64,000 bases of DNA from Caldimonas brevitalea (GCF_001017435.1 NZ_CP011371.1:992001-1056000), one strand, 5' to 3'; shown: positions 27,929 to 37,186, counted from the first letter of the stretch. The notes: a model not told the origin generated them from the sequence alone. A program made the numbers and translations.

Positions 27929-28780
27929 TCAGCCGCGGGCCCGCACCCCCACCACCGCGGCGCCGACAATCAGCGCGGCGGCCAGCCCGGTCGACCAGGT
28001 GAGCGGACGCCCGGTCACCAGCAGCAGCAAACTGGTCGACGCCAGCGGCGTCAGGTAGCTGAGGATGCCGATGGTGCGCGGGTCGCCGGTCTTCAGCGCC
28101 TTGTCCCAGAGGAAAAACGCGGCGCCCAGCGGCCCCAGCCCCATCACGGCCACCAGGCCCCATTCGCGGGCGGACAGCGTGACCGCCGGCTCCAGCAGCG
28201 CGTGGCACAGCAGCGACAGCAAACCCGACACCAGGCCGAACAGCCCGATCGCCGAGGTCGGGAAGGCCGGCACCCGTTTGGTCATCAGCGAGTAGCTGGC
28301 CCACATGAAGGCGGCCGCGAGCGCCGGCAGATAGCCCCAGGACCACTGGCCCGACAGCGACCGGCCGCCGACGATGGCGACCGCCGCACCGGCAAAGCCG
28401 GCCGCCGCCGCGAGCAGGTGCAGCGGTCGCAGGCGCAGGCCGGGCAGGAACAACGGTGCCAGCACGACGATCAGCAGCGGCCACAAATAGTTGACCAGGT
28501 TGGCCTCGACCGGCGGCGCATGGCGCAACGCGATGAACAGCAGGAAGTGGTAGCCGAACAGGCCGTACAGGCCCATCGCCAGCGTCCTGGCCGGCACCCG
28601 CCACTCTCGCCAGCGCGGCCAGGCGGGCAGGCTGCCGATCAGCAGCGACAGCCCCGTCAGCAAGAACGGCGGCACGCCCGACAGCGCGACGCCGAGCGTG
28701 GCGAGCGAGGCCCACAGCGCGATGGCGCCCAGCGCGTAGAGGTGGGAGGCGAGGGGAGGGGGGACCAGGGTCGAGGACAT
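27929..28780 (-). CDS. EamA/DMT-family transporter
   Basis: A 283-residue membrane protein with about ten hydrophobic segments arranged as two EamA repeats, typical of drug/metabolite transporters such as YddG or RhtA-type exporters of amino acids or metabolites. The first repeat begins HLYALGAIALWASLATLGVA; the second begins YLPALAAAFMWASYSLMTKR. Substrate is not predictable. ATG 28780 begins just before TM1. It lies 98 bases downstream of an AraC regulator gene on the same strand, which may control it. Confidence 0.83.
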   Translation of the reverse strand: MSSTLVPPPLASHLYALGAIALWASLATLGVALSGVPPFLLTGLSLLIGSLPAWPRWREWRVPARTLAMGLYGLFGYHFLLFIALRHAPPVEANLVNYLWPLLIVVLAPLFLPGLRLRPLHLLAAAAGFAGAAVAIVGGRSLSGQWSWGYLPALAAAFMWASYSLMTKRVPAFPTSAIGLFGLVSGLLSLLCHALLEPAVTLSAREWGLVAVMGLGPLGAAFFLWDKALKTGDPRTIGILSYLTPLASTSLLLLVTGRPLTWSTGLAAALIVGAAVVGVRARG

Positions 28781-28878
28781 GGCTGGCAGCATAGGGCCGG
28801 CTGCCCGGGCGACTCGTCGCGCAACGCCGGCGTGTCGTCGCGTAATACCGAACTTGCGATGCCGAACTTGCGGCTGGC

Positions 28879-29574
28879 TCAGCGAGCGGCGTCGGCGCGT
28901 CGCAGCGCCGCGGTCAGCGCCGACGGTGACCGGTAGCCGCAGCGCTCGGCGATCTGCTGCACCTGCCAGCCTTGTGCCCGCAAGCGGCGCGCCTGTTGCA
29001 GCCGCCGCTGGCGCAGGTAGGCCATCGGCGCCCAGCCGGTTTCCTCGACACAGCGGGCGGCGAACTGCGAAGGGCTGAGGCAGACCTGGAGCGCCATCTG
29101 CGCCACCGACAAGGGCTCGCCCAGCCGGGCGTCCAGCCACAGATCGAGCGCGGCCCAGTCGATCGCACGCCGCGTCGCCGTCGGCGCAGCGCTGCCGTGG
29201 GCCGTCACGGTGGCCAGCAGCAAGGCCGCGGCCGCCGGCTGAGGCAGTCCACCTTCGGCGCCCTGCGCGGCCAGGAAGCGCAGCAGGTGCAGGGTCGACG
29301 GGGCGGTGTCGACCACGCGGCCGGCCAAGGGTGCCAGCCCTGCGTGGTCTTCCGGGCCATCGACGACAAAACAGCGGCTGCCGGCGCTCGACCAGAAGTC
29401 GTGGCGGTCACCGGGGGCGATGACGGCCAGGCGACCGCTGCTGACACAGGCACCACGGCCTTCGATCTCGAGCTCGAGCCGCCCCTGCCAGCCCCACAGC
29501 AGCTGGTAATGGTCGTGGCTGTGGCTGCCGGGCGACGGGCCGTAGTGGCGCAGGCTCAGATGGGGTGAATGCAT
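28879..29574 (-). CDS. AraC-family transcriptional regulator
   Basis: A 231-residue regulator. The N-terminal half is a cupin-like sensing domain (HSHDHYQLLWGWQGRLELEIEG, RLAVIAPGDRHDFWS). The C-terminal about 95 residues carry two helix-turn-helix motifs of the AraC/XylS type (LSVAQMALQVCLSPSQFAAR and GWQVQQIAERCGYRSPSALT). It probably responds to a small molecule and activates neighbouring genes; the EamA transporter gene lies immediately downstream on the same strand. ATG 29574 matches the usual start of the sensing domain, although no clear SD is visible. Confidence 0.82.
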   Translation of the reverse strand: MHSPHLSLRHYGPSPGSHSHDHYQLLWGWQGRLELEIEGRGACVSSGRLAVIAPGDRHDFWSSAGSRCFVVDGPEDHAGLAPLAGRVVDTAPSTLHLLRFLAAQGAEGGLPQPAAAALLLATVTAHGSAAPTATRRAIDWAALDLWLDARLGEPLSVAQMALQVCLSPSQFAARCVEETGWAPMAYLRQRRLQQARRLRAQGWQVQQIAERCGYRSPSALTAALRRADAAR

Positions 29575-29669
29575 ACAAGGAAGGATGGCGGCAAGGCATG
29601 CAGGGCGAGCGCGGAGCCCACGTCCCGACGCAAGTGTAGGCCGGCGCGTGCGCGCCCGGCGGGACAGCA

Positions 29670-30269
29670 TCAAGGGGCGAGGCGGTCGGCGATCTCGGCC
29701 GGGTCCGGCAGTTCGGCGGTGCGCCAGACCAGGCGTGCCTGGCGGTCGAACAGGTAGACCTGCGTCATGTGTGCATCGCGCTCCGGCTCGCCGGGGTTGA
29801 AGGCGGCCATCAGCTGCGAGGCGTCGAGCTGGCGGGGCACGGCGGCCCGCCACAGCACGTCGTCGGCGCCATGGCGCTGCCGCCAGGCGGCCAGGGCGGC
29901 CGGCGTGTCGCCCAGGGGGTCGAGGCTGAGCGACAGCAGCCGGGCCTCTCGTGCGGCCGGCCGTGCCTGCAGTCGTGCTTGCGCCTGCGCGAACAATGCG
30001 CCCTGCACCGGGCAGATGGCGGAGCAGCCGGTGAACATGAATTGCACCGCGGTCGCGCGGCCTTGCAGCAGCGTGCGCAGGCCCACCGGCCGGCCATCGT
30101 CGAGCCACAAGCCGACATCGGGAGCCGGCTGTGGTGGCACGACCGGGCCGATGCGGCCATGCGCACGGACCGCCGCGGGCAGGCCGCACAACAGGGTGGC
30201 CAGCCACGCGAGGCAGCGTCGGCGGCTCTCCCGCGCGATGGGATCGAACACGTTGGGCGGCGAGCTCAT
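29670..30269 (-). CDS. SCO1/SenC-type copper chaperone
   Basis: A 199-residue SCO-family protein with an N-terminal hydrophobic signal or anchor (CLAWLATLLCGLPAAVRAHG). The thioredoxin-like domain holds the copper-binding CxxxC motif, FTGCSAICPVQG (Cys82, Cys86), the LSLDPLGDTPAALAAW segment and the third ligand His167 (ERDAHMTQVYL). SCO proteins deliver Cu(I) to CuA of cytochrome oxidase or to other extracytoplasmic cuproenzymes. Its start overlaps the stop of the cytochrome c gene (ATGA), in an operon headed by a copper radical oxidase. The oxidase is therefore its likely client (inference). Confidence 0.87.
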   Translation of the reverse strand: MSSPPNVFDPIARESRRRCLAWLATLLCGLPAAVRAHGRIGPVVPPQPAPDVGLWLDDGRPVGLRTLLQGRATAVQFMFTGCSAICPVQGALFAQAQARLQARPAAREARLLSLSLDPLGDTPAALAAWRQRHGADDVLWRAAVPRQLDASQLMAAFNPGEPERDAHMTQVYLFDRQARLVWRTAELPDPAEIADRLAP

Positions 30270-30745
30270 GGCAAGGTGTTGACACTGACACCCGGCCGGG
30301 TGAGGAAGGCCCACAGCGCGCGGCACTCCACGGCGCTGAGTTGGTAGCGCGGCATCGCCCTTTGCAGCGTGACATGGGCCGGGTCGATGCCCGCGCGCAG
30401 CGCCTCGCACAAGCTCTGCTCCGTGTATGACGAGGGCGGGCCGGTGCGTCGCACGCGTGGCTGCAACAGCTCGGTACGGCCGAGGGGCCGTGCCGCCCGC
30501 CCGGGCTCGAAGCTGCGCCCGGCGGGGGCAGCGTGGCAGTTGGCGCAGACCAGCGTGGCGGGCGGTAGCCATCCGCTGTGGCCGGCGATGCGACCCTGCA
30601 GGGGTGACAGGCCGTGGAACAAGGCGGCGCCCTGGTTCACCAGGCCCCCCGGTTCGCTCGCTTGCACGGGCGCGTACAGCCCGAGCGCCAGCAGCCCACC
30701 CAGCACCGGGCGGCGCCGCTCGCGCAGCCGCGATGGCCTGGTCAC
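30266..30745 (-). CDS. Single-haem periplasmic cytochrome c
   Basis: A 159-residue protein with a signal peptide (basic start RPSRLRERRR, hydrophobic VLGGLLALGLYAPVQA). One haem-attachment site is present, CANCH (Cys67, Cys70, His71), and the likely distal ligand is Met131 in RAMPRYQLS, as in class I cytochromes c. It can therefore shuttle single electrons in the periplasm. Its start overlaps the upstream oxidase stop by ATGA, and its stop overlaps the SCO gene start the same way. This suggests matched expression and a role as redox partner of the oxidase (inference). Confidence 0.85.
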   Translation of the reverse strand: MTRPSRLRERRRPVLGGLLALGLYAPVQASEPGGLVNQGAALFHGLSPLQGRIAGHSGWLPPATLVCANCHAAPAGRSFEPGRAARPLGRTELLQPRVRRTGPPSSYTEQSLCEALRAGIDPAHVTLQRAMPRYQLSAVECRALWAFLTRPGVSVNTLP

Positions 30746-33138
30746 CGCGCCGCTCGCTTGCCCGACGCCGCAGGCGCGAGGCGCAGCAAATGCCCGATGC
30801 TCGGAACGCCCCGCACATCGAGTGCGAACAACCAGTAGTCGCCGGGCGGTGCCACGCCCGGGTCGGCGGGCAGCGTCAAGGTGTAGCCCTGGGCGCCATC
30901 GTCACGGCGCACGTCGCGGCCGACGGGACGCAACACCATGCGCCGCTGGTCGTTGTTGATCGAGTGGGTGACGATCGACAGGCGGACGAGCGCGAAGCCG
31001 GCGGTCGGGCCGCTGGTGGTGACGGGGATAGCCTGGCCGTATTGGACTTGCGCCGGCGCTTCGACGATGGCGGGGCGGGCCGCAACGGCGGTGCCGTCGG
31101 CATTGAGCAGATAAGGCGGGGTGAGGATTTCCGCGTTGCGGTGGTTGACGGCGCACGGACCGCACAGCCCGCCGCCGCCCACGAACACACGCCCGTCTTG
31201 CAGCAGGATCGCGACGCTGTGGTAGTTGCGCGGCGTGCCCATCGGCGCCAGCCGGGTGAAGACTTCGCTCACCGGGTTCCACAGTTCGGGCACCAGCACC
31301 GACGCATCGTCGGTGAACACCCGGGGCGCCGCCAGGCCACCGATCAGCAGCACTTCGCCGTTGGGCAGCACGACGCTGTTGTGCATGCCGCGCGCGTAGG
31401 CCATCGGCGCCACACGCCGCACCGACAGGCTGTTGCCGTCGTAGGCGACCACCTGCGCGGAGGCGGTGGCGGCGGCGTTCTCGTACGCCGGGGCGCCGCC
31501 GGCCTTCAAGATATGTCCGGTGTCGAACGCCGCGGCCGTGCCGTTGATGCTGTAGGCGTCGTCGCCGCGTGGGCCGGCCGGGGTCACCTGGCCGTCCCCG
31601 GACACGTCGATCCAGTGCATCTCGGCGCTCGGCCCCACCTGTAGCACCCGGCCGCCGGCCATCGTGAACAACCAGAAATGGTTGTCGCTGCGGTAGATGC
31701 CGCCGGGGTCGGGGCCCAGCATCGGCTCGGCCTTGACGCCGGGCAGGGGGCGCCAGCCGCCCTCGGCGGTCCACAACTCCCCGTCCTTGCCGCCGCGCAC
31801 ACCGCTCCACGACCCGCCCACCGTCAACACGCTGCCGTTGCCCAGCAAGGTGCTCGCGTGATACCCGCGCCCGAGGTTCATCGTCGCGCCCGCCGTCCAG
31901 GTGGCGTTGGTGGGGTCGTAGAGGCTGGTGCGTGCGCTGCTGCTGCCGCCGTTCACCAGCAGTCGCCCGTCGGCAAGACGTGCGGTGCCGGGGCAGAACA
32001 TGTCGTGTGCGGTCTCGGTGACCTTGCGTTCGGTGGCCGTCATCGTCGCCGGGTCGAACACGGCGGTCAGCGTGTAGCCCTGGTCACCGCCGAAGTTGAG
32101 GCGGTCGTAGGACGCCCAGGTGAGCAGCTTGCCGTCGGGCAGATGGGCGGCGGCCACCGGCACGATCGAGAAGTCGACCAGTGGGCTCCACTGCGAAGGC
32201 CGGCTGGGCGCGGCCAGGGTCCATTGCTGGTGGGTCGCGTCGGTGCATTCGACCTGCGCCACAGCCGCCCCTTCGGGCGCGGCCGCCGGGTCCACCGCCA
32301 GGCATTTGTCACTGTGCGCCGCGCGCAGTCGATAGGCCCCTCGCTGGGCCTGTAGGCGCCAACGCTGGGCCGTGCCGCTGTCGCAGGGCTCCTGCACGAG
32401 CTTGGCGCCGGCCTCGGTCGAGGCGTCGGGCACCCGCAGGCACAAGCCGCTGTGCTCGACCACCAGATGATGGCCGTCGTCCACGGGCCGCAACTGCCAG
32501 CGCTGGTGTGCGCCAGCGGCGCCGTTGCAGGACGACTGCACGATCCCGGCGCCTGCCTGGCTGGCGCTGTTCTGCACCGTCAGGCACAGGCCGCTGTGGC
32601 GTCCCACCAGGGCGGCCCGGGCGTCGGGCGCCAGGACGCCGCCATCGAACATGAACACCTGGTTGGGCTGGCTGCCACAGGGCCATTGGATCAGCGGTGT
32701 CTCGTCCCAACGTGTCCCGCGCAGCACGTCAGCGCACTGCCCGCTGTGTCGGGCCCGCAGCCGGACGCCGCCGTTCTGCGGCAACAGCTTCCACAACTGG
32801 TGCCCGCGGTTCCGGCAGCGCGATTGCACCAGCGCCGCGCCGCGCGCACCGCTTTCCCGGTAGACGCTGAGACATTGCCCGGTGGCCCGCAGCACCACCC
32901 GGTAGAACCCGTCCTCGAAGTGCTCGAGGGTCCACTGATCCTGTGGGCTGCCCTCGCACGGCGACTGCACCACGCGGCTGTCTTCCGAGGTGGCGTCGTC
33001 GAGGATGCGCAGGCATTTCGCACTGTGGGTGGCCGCGACCGGGGCGTACCCCTGGAGGACCTGCCCGGCACTGGCGCCGCTGGACAGCAGCCCCGTCGCC
33101 ACGCTGCCAACCGCCCACCAGATTCGGAAGATGTTCAT
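30742..33138 (-). CDS. Galactose-oxidase-type copper radical oxidase with two ricin-type lectin domains
   Basis: A 798-residue secreted protein. The signal peptide ends near GASAGQ. Residues 30-330 form two ricin B-type beta-trefoils, with QxW-type motifs (DQWTL, HQLWKL, then HQRWQL, AQRWRL, HQQWTL). The C-terminal about 470 residues are a kelch-like AA5 domain with every residue of the galactose oxidase centre: Cys382 (HDMFCPG) and Tyr426 (GRGYHAS) for the thioether cofactor, stacking Trp444 (GGSWSG), Tyr639-His640 (RNYHSV), His725 (THSINNDQRR), and an Arg483 in YRSDNH. Spacings Cys-Tyr (44), Tyr-Trp (18) and Tyr-His (86) equal those of the Fusarium enzyme. It should oxidise primary alcohols to aldehydes with O2. 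It heads a coupled operon with cytochrome c and SCO. Confidence 0.92.
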   Translation of the reverse strand: MNIFRIWWAVGSVATGLLSSGASAGQVLQGYAPVAATHSAKCLRILDDATSEDSRVVQSPCEGSPQDQWTLEHFEDGFYRVVLRATGQCLSVYRESGARGAALVQSRCRNRGHQLWKLLPQNGGVRLRARHSGQCADVLRGTRWDETPLIQWPCGSQPNQVFMFDGGVLAPDARAALVGRHSGLCLTVQNSASQAGAGIVQSSCNGAAGAHQRWQLRPVDDGHHLVVEHSGLCLRVPDASTEAGAKLVQEPCDSGTAQRWRLQAQRGAYRLRAAHSDKCLAVDPAAAPEGAAVAQVECTDATHQQWTLAAPSRPSQWSPLVDFSIVPVAAAHLPDGKLLTWASYDRLNFGGDQGYTLTAVFDPATMTATERKVTETAHDMFCPGTARLADGRLLVNGGSSSARTSLYDPTNATWTAGATMNLGRGYHASTLLGNGSVLTVGGSWSGVRGGKDGELWTAEGGWRPLPGVKAEPMLGPDPGGIYRSDNHFWLFTMAGGRVLQVGPSAEMHWIDVSGDGQVTPAGPRGDDAYSINGTAAAFDTGHILKAGGAPAYENAAATASAQVVAYDGNSLSVRRVAPMAYARGMHNSVVLPNGEVLLIGGLAAPRVFTDDASVLVPELWNPVSEVFTRLAPMGTPRNYHSVAILLQDGRVFVGGGGLCGPCAVNHRNAEILTPPYLLNADGTAVAARPAIVEAPAQVQYGQAIPVTTSGPTAGFALVRLSIVTHSINNDQRRMVLRPVGRDVRRDDGAQGYTLTLPADPGVAPPGDYWLFALDVRGVPSIGHLLRLAPAASGKRAAR

Positions 33139-33637
33139 GGAGGCCTCGCACCTGTGGAGTGAACGCTGAACGTGGCTATCAGGGAGGGAGGGCCGGGCCC
33201 GCCGAGACATCCTGTAGCACAGGAAACCTAGAACGGCGTTGCGAGCTTTACAACGGGCAGCCGGAACACATCCCTCAGCCAAGGGGGACCGCGGTTAGCA
33301 CACGCAAAACAGGCATGAATGTCAGGAGGCGGCAGGATGAACGGAAGGGCGATTTGCCCTCTTCCGCCGTTCATCGGGTTAGAAGCGTGCGCATACAAAC
33401 GCTACGAGCCGCATCTTGCTTTGAACACGCAGGCACTCGACGTCAGTCGGAGCTATCTCCCCGGCGCCGTCGTGTCGGAGCGTGACAACCCCTGCCGCCA
33501 CCTGACACACGCGTGCCGGTTTCTGTCTCAAACAGACACACGAGGTAACTTCGTGGGGCTTTCGAGGACGCCGGTGGAGCCTGCAGAGGCGCAGGATCCG
33601 GTCGCTTGTGCTGGCGTGGCGCGACGCGAGAGCGGGC
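33139..33637. other. Leader region upstream of the copper oxidase operon
   Basis: About 500 bases between the oxidase start and the stop of the response regulator, both on minus. It presumably holds the operon promoter. An interrupted inverted repeat, ATGAACGG (33337-33344) and CCGTTCAT (33367-33374), encloses a smaller GGGC/GCCC stem; it may end the two-component transcript or be an operator. It has no T tract. No convincing coding frame is present. Confidence 0.4.
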
Positions 33638-34312
33638 TTATTCGGGGCCCAGGTCGTCCGACAGCCAGCGATGCGCGAGCGCGTAGCGGATGATGTCGGT
33701 GCGGCCTCGCAGCTGCAGCTTCTCGACCGCGGCCGCCTTGTAGAACTCGACCGTCTTGACGCTGATGCCGAGCCGTTCCGCGATTTCCTTGTTGCTCTGG
33801 CCCCACGCGATCATGCGCAGCACCTGCTCTTCGCGTTCGGTCAGATCGGGCTTGGTGCGGCCCGTTGGGCCGGCGCCGGTGCCGCCGCGGCCGAGTGCGT
33901 GGGCCACCAGGGCGCCGGCCACCGCGGGGTCGATGTAGGTACCGCCGCCGGCCACGGTGCGGATCGCCCCGAGCAGCGCGCCCGCCGGCGACTTCTTGAC
34001 GACGTAGCCGGTCGCACCCGCCCGCAGCAACCGCCGCAGATAGCCCTGGTCACCGTGCCGCGTCAGCGCCAGCACCCGCACGGCCGGGCAGGACTGCCGC
34101 ACCTGCTGGGCAGCGTCGGCTCCGCTCAGGTCGGGCATCGAGACGTCGAGCACCACCACGTCGGGCTGGTGGCGTTGCGCCAGTTGCACCGCTTCGCGGC
34201 CATAGCCGGCCTCGGCCACGACCGCCATGTCGGGCTCGGCATTGATGAGCAGCGCCAAGCCCTCGCGCAAGATCGCGTGGTCATCGGCCAGCAGGATGCG
34301 CAGCGGGCTCAC
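33638..34312 (-). CDS. NarL/FixJ-type response regulator
   Basis: A 224-residue two-domain regulator. The receiver has acidic residues LLADDHAILREG and phosphoacceptor Asp56 (VVVLDVSMPDLSG), then KKSPAGALLGAIRTV with the conserved lysine. After a Gly/Thr-rich linker the LuxR-type helix-turn-helix is LTEREEQVLRMIAWGQSNKE and IAERLGISVKTVEFYKAAAV. The GTG start at 34312 overlaps the stop of the upstream sensor kinase (GTGA), so they form a cognate pair. Targets are not known; the copper oxidase operon immediately downstream is a candidate. Confidence 0.9.
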   Translation of the reverse strand: MSPLRILLADDHAILREGLALLINAEPDMAVVAEAGYGREAVQLAQRHQPDVVVLDVSMPDLSGADAAQQVRQSCPAVRVLALTRHGDQGYLRRLLRAGATGYVVKKSPAGALLGAIRTVAGGGTYIDPAVAGALVAHALGRGGTGAGPTGRTKPDLTEREEQVLRMIAWGQSNKEIAERLGISVKTVEFYKAAAVEKLQLRGRTDIIRYALAHRWLSDDLGPE

Positions 34313-35046
34313 CGGGCGCCACCGCGGTCGGTGGTGTCGGCGCTGACGGTGGCCGCCGCGAGTGTGAGGTAGACAGTGCAGCCGCACCCGGGCGCCGACT
34401 CGATCTCGGCCCGTCCGCCGGCCAGTGCCGCGCGTTCGGACATGTTCAGCAGCCCGAGGCGCCCGCGAGCGCGTGAGCCTTGCCGCACGCTGGCCGGGTC
34501 GAAGCCGCGCCCGTTGTCTTCGACGATCGCCCGCAACACGCCGCCGCGGAACTCGACGATGACACTGGCTCGCGTCGCTTGCGCGTGTCTGATCACATTG
34601 GTCAGCGCTTCCTGCACGACGCGGAACACGGTGGTCTCGCTGGTGGCGGCAAAGCGGCGCCCGTCCAGCCCGGCGGTGTGCAGTTCGAGTGCCAGGCCGG
34701 CACTCGGGGCCAGGTCGTCGACCAGCGTTTGCAGCGCGTCGTGCAGCCCGAGGTCGTCGAGCACCAAGGGGCGCAATCGATGCGAGAGCTGGTCGATCGC
34801 GTCGTCGAGGCGGCGCACGTCACGCTGTACGCGCGCCAGGCTGGGACGCAAAGCCGGCGGGCAGGCATCGCTGCGCAGCAGCGCATCCAGGTCGAGTTGC
34901 AGCGCGGTGACATGCTGTCCCAGCGTGTCGTGCAGTTCGCGCGCAAAGTGCCGGCGCTCTTGTTCTTGTGTCTCGACGATGCGGTCGAGCCATTGCCGCG
35001 GGGCGCCGTCCCCGGGGAGCGCAGTGTCGAGAGAGACGGCCGTCAT
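34309..35046 (-). CDS. Membrane-free NarX-type sensor histidine kinase
   Basis: A 245-residue HisKA_3 kinase. QEQERRHFARELHDTLGQHV contains phosphoacceptor His39; the HATPase domain has VVQEALTNVIRHAQATRAS, DNGRGFD and GRLGLLNMSERAALAGG. It begins almost directly with the dimerisation helix, with no PAS, GAF, HAMP or transmembrane input region. It must therefore take its signal from a partner protein, or be constitutive. SD GAGGAA lies upstream of ATG 35046. It is translationally coupled to the NarL-type regulator. Confidence 0.88.
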   Translation of the reverse strand: MTAVSLDTALPGDGAPRQWLDRIVETQEQERRHFARELHDTLGQHVTALQLDLDALLRSDACPPALRPSLARVQRDVRRLDDAIDQLSHRLRPLVLDDLGLHDALQTLVDDLAPSAGLALELHTAGLDGRRFAATSETTVFRVVQEALTNVIRHAQATRASVIVEFRGGVLRAIVEDNGRGFDPASVRQGSRARGRLGLLNMSERAALAGGRAEIESAPGCGCTVYLTLAAATVSADTTDRGGAR

Positions 35047-35506
35047 GCTCTATTCCTCATGGTCGTCCGCGCAGGGCGGCCTGCCGTGGCAGCACGACAG
35101 AATCGCCCAAGCACTGGCAGCACTGGTCGCATTTCGCTTGAGGCGCTCGATCCTACGCGCGGCCCCCCGCGCGTCGATCATGACCCTGTCGGCAGCGAAA
35201 CGCGGGTTCACATCCGCTCGCGCACGGTGCAGATCAGCGGGCGTCGGGCGTTCCTCGGCGTGCTCGAATGCATCGAGGTCGAGGGGTTTGCGCCGCTGCG
35301 GTCCGGAGTCATCGTGGAGCAGGGGCAGCTGCTGGCGGCGCGCGGCGGAAAGCACGGTGCGGGTGCAGGCGGTGAGCATCTCGCACGCCGTGGGTAGCGA
35401 GGAAGGAAGCAGCAATGGAGTGCGGGACACCCGGGGAAGTCAGACCCGACCTCCGGGAATATCCCGGGTGCCAGCGCCGCCCGGCGCAGGCGCTCCCCGG
35501 CCCCGC
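35047..35506. other. Region between lipA and the sensor kinase, possible small ORF
   Basis: 460 bases. A minus-strand frame at 35050-35430 (126 residues, starting MSRTPLLLPSSLPTACEMLT) ends three bases before the kinase ATG, so it could be a co-translated leader or partner. Its composition (Arg/Ala-rich, no motif, no clear hydrophobic segment) does not argue for a real protein. Nothing else is recognised; lipA terminates at the far edge without an obvious T-tailed hairpin. Confidence 0.3.
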
Positions 35507-36496
35507 TCAGCCGATCGCGACCCCTGCCTGATGCGCCTGCTGGTCGGCGTGGTAGCTCGAGCGCACCAGCGCGCCGACGGCCGCATGCGAGAAGCCCATT
35601 TCGTAGGCGCGCGCTTCGAACATCTTGAAAGTGTCCGGGTGCACGTAACGCCGCACGGGCAGGTGGTGGCCGCTCGGCGCCAGGTACTGGCCGATGGTCA
35701 GCATGTCGATGTCGTGCTCGCGCATGTCGCGCATCACCTGCAGGATCTCGTCGTCGGTCTCGCCCAGGCCTACCATGATGCCGCTCTTGGTCGGGACGTC
35801 GGGCGCAAACTCTTTGAAGCGCTTCAGCAGCGTCAACGAGAACTGGTAGTCGGAGCCGGGCCGCGCTTCCTTGTAGAGGCGCGGCACGGTTTCGAGGTTG
35901 TGGTTCATCACGTCCGGCGGGGCAGCCTTCAGGATGTCCAGCGCCCGGTCCATGCGACCGCGGAAGTCCGGCGTGAGGATCTCGATGCGGGTCTCGGGCG
36001 ACAGTTCGCGCGTCTTGCGGATGCACTCGACGAAGTGCGCCGCACCGCCGTCGCGCAGGTCGTCGCGGTCGACGCTGGTGATCACGACGTACTTGAGCTT
36101 CAGCGCGGCGATGGTCTTGGCCAGGTTGAGCGGCTCGTCGGCGTCGAGCGGATCGGGCCGACCGTGACCGACGTCACAGAACGGACAGCGCCGGGTGCAC
36201 TTGTCGCCCATGATCATGAAGGTGGCCGTGCCCTTGCCGAAGCATTCGCCGATGTTGGGGCAGGACGCCTCTTCGCACACCGTGTGCAGCTTGTGCTCGC
36301 GCAGGATCTGCTTGATCTCGTAGAAGCGGGTGCTCGGCGAGCCCGCCTTGACGCGGATCCAGTCGGGCTTCTTCAGTTGCTCCGCGGCCACCACCTTGAT
36401 CGGGATGCGCGCGGTCTTGGCTTGGGCTTTTTGCTTGGCGGTCGCGTCATAAGAGGCCGCGTCTTGGGCCTCGTGGACGACGTTGGGGGTGGACAT
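35507..36496 (-). CDS. lipA: Lipoyl synthase
   Basis: A 329-residue radical-SAM enzyme (EC 2.8.1.8) that inserts two sulfurs into protein-bound octanoyl groups. Both clusters are visible: auxiliary [4Fe-4S] ligands Cys74, Cys79, Cys85 ([12 protein letters not shown]) and the radical-SAM Cys100-x3-Cys104-x2-Cys107 (CTRRCPFC). The C-terminal RSSYHAD supplies the serine ligand of the auxiliary cluster. It lies 27 bases downstream of lipB on the same strand, the usual lipoate operon order. An N-terminal extension of about 45 residues before [10 protein letters not shown] is common in betaproteobacteria. Confidence 0.97.
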   Translation of the reverse strand: MSTPNVVHEAQDAASYDATAKQKAQAKTARIPIKVVAAEQLKKPDWIRVKAGSPSTRFYEIKQILREHKLHTVCEEASCPNIGECFGKGTATFMIMGDKCTRRCPFCDVGHGRPDPLDADEPLNLAKTIAALKLKYVVITSVDRDDLRDGGAAHFVECIRKTRELSPETRIEILTPDFRGRMDRALDILKAAPPDVMNHNLETVPRLYKEARPGSDYQFSLTLLKRFKEFAPDVPTKSGIMVGLGETDDEILQVMRDMREHDIDMLTIGQYLAPSGHHLPVRRYVHPDTFKMFEARAYEMGFSHAAVGALVRSSYHADQQAHQAGVAIG

Positions 36497-36523
36497 GCAG
36501 GCTCTCCAGGCTCGCCCGGGGCG

Positions 36524-37186
36524 TCAGGGGCTGAAGTGTGCCGCGAGCCGCTCACCCAGGTGTGCTGCCGCGGTGCCCCAGTCGGTCGAGACGCCAAGTG
36601 TAGCCAAGTCCACCGTTTGCAGCCCGGCGTAGCCGCAAGGGTTGATGCCGCCAAAGGGCGTCAGATCCATCGCCACATTCAGCGCCACGCCGTGGTAGGT
36701 GCAATGGCGGCTGATCTTGATGCCGAGCGCGGCAATTTTGCCGAGCCCGGCGAAGGGGTCGGGGCGCGGGCCGGTGAGGCTGGCGTGGCCGAAGGGGTCG
36801 GCCAGCCGCACATAAATGCCCGGCGCGCCCGCCACCCGGTGGCCGGTGACGCCGTAGCGCTCCAGGGTCTGCAGCACCGCCTGTTCCAGCCGGAAGACGT
36901 ATTCCTTCACGTAAATACCGAGTCGTCGCAGGTCGACCAGTGGGTAAGCGACCACTTGACCCGGGCCGTGGTACGTCACCTGCCCGCCCCGGTTGGTGGC
37001 CACCACCGGGATGTCCCGCGCATCGAGCACGTGAGCGGCCTGGCCGGCCAGGCCCAGCGTGTAGACGGGCGGGTGTTCACCCAGCCACAGTTCGTCGGGC
37101 GTGTCCGGCGTGCGCGCCTCGGTGAAGTCGCGCATCGCCTGGTAGGTGGCCGGGTAGTCGACAAGGCCGAGGATACGTGTTTGCAT
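36524..37186 (-). CDS. lipB: Octanoyltransferase
   Basis: A 220-residue LipB (EC 2.3.1.181) that moves octanoate from ACP to lipoyl domains. The signature [20 protein letters not shown] is intact, and the catalytic lysine ([17 protein letters not shown]) and cysteine ([10 protein letters not shown]) are present. It precedes lipA on the same strand. It is usually next to ybeD; here a plus-strand Sel1-repeat gene lies between them. Confidence 0.96.
   Translation of the reverse strand: MQTRILGLVDYPATYQAMRDFTEARTPDTPDELWLGEHPPVYTLGLAGQAAHVLDARDIPVVATNRGGQVTYHGPGQVVAYPLVDLRRLGIYVKEYVFRLEQAVLQTLERYGVTGHRVAGAPGIYVRLADPFGHASLTGPRPDPFAGLGKIAALGIKISRHCTYHGVALNVAMDLTPFGGINPCGYAGLQTVDLATLGVSTDWGTAAAHLGERLAAHFSP

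Noticed and set aside
35050..35430. A 126-codon minus-strand frame ending three bases before the sensor kinase
   Set aside because: Close spacing is suggestive, but the translation lacks any motif, hydrophobic core or clear codon pattern, so it is only mentioned in the region note.
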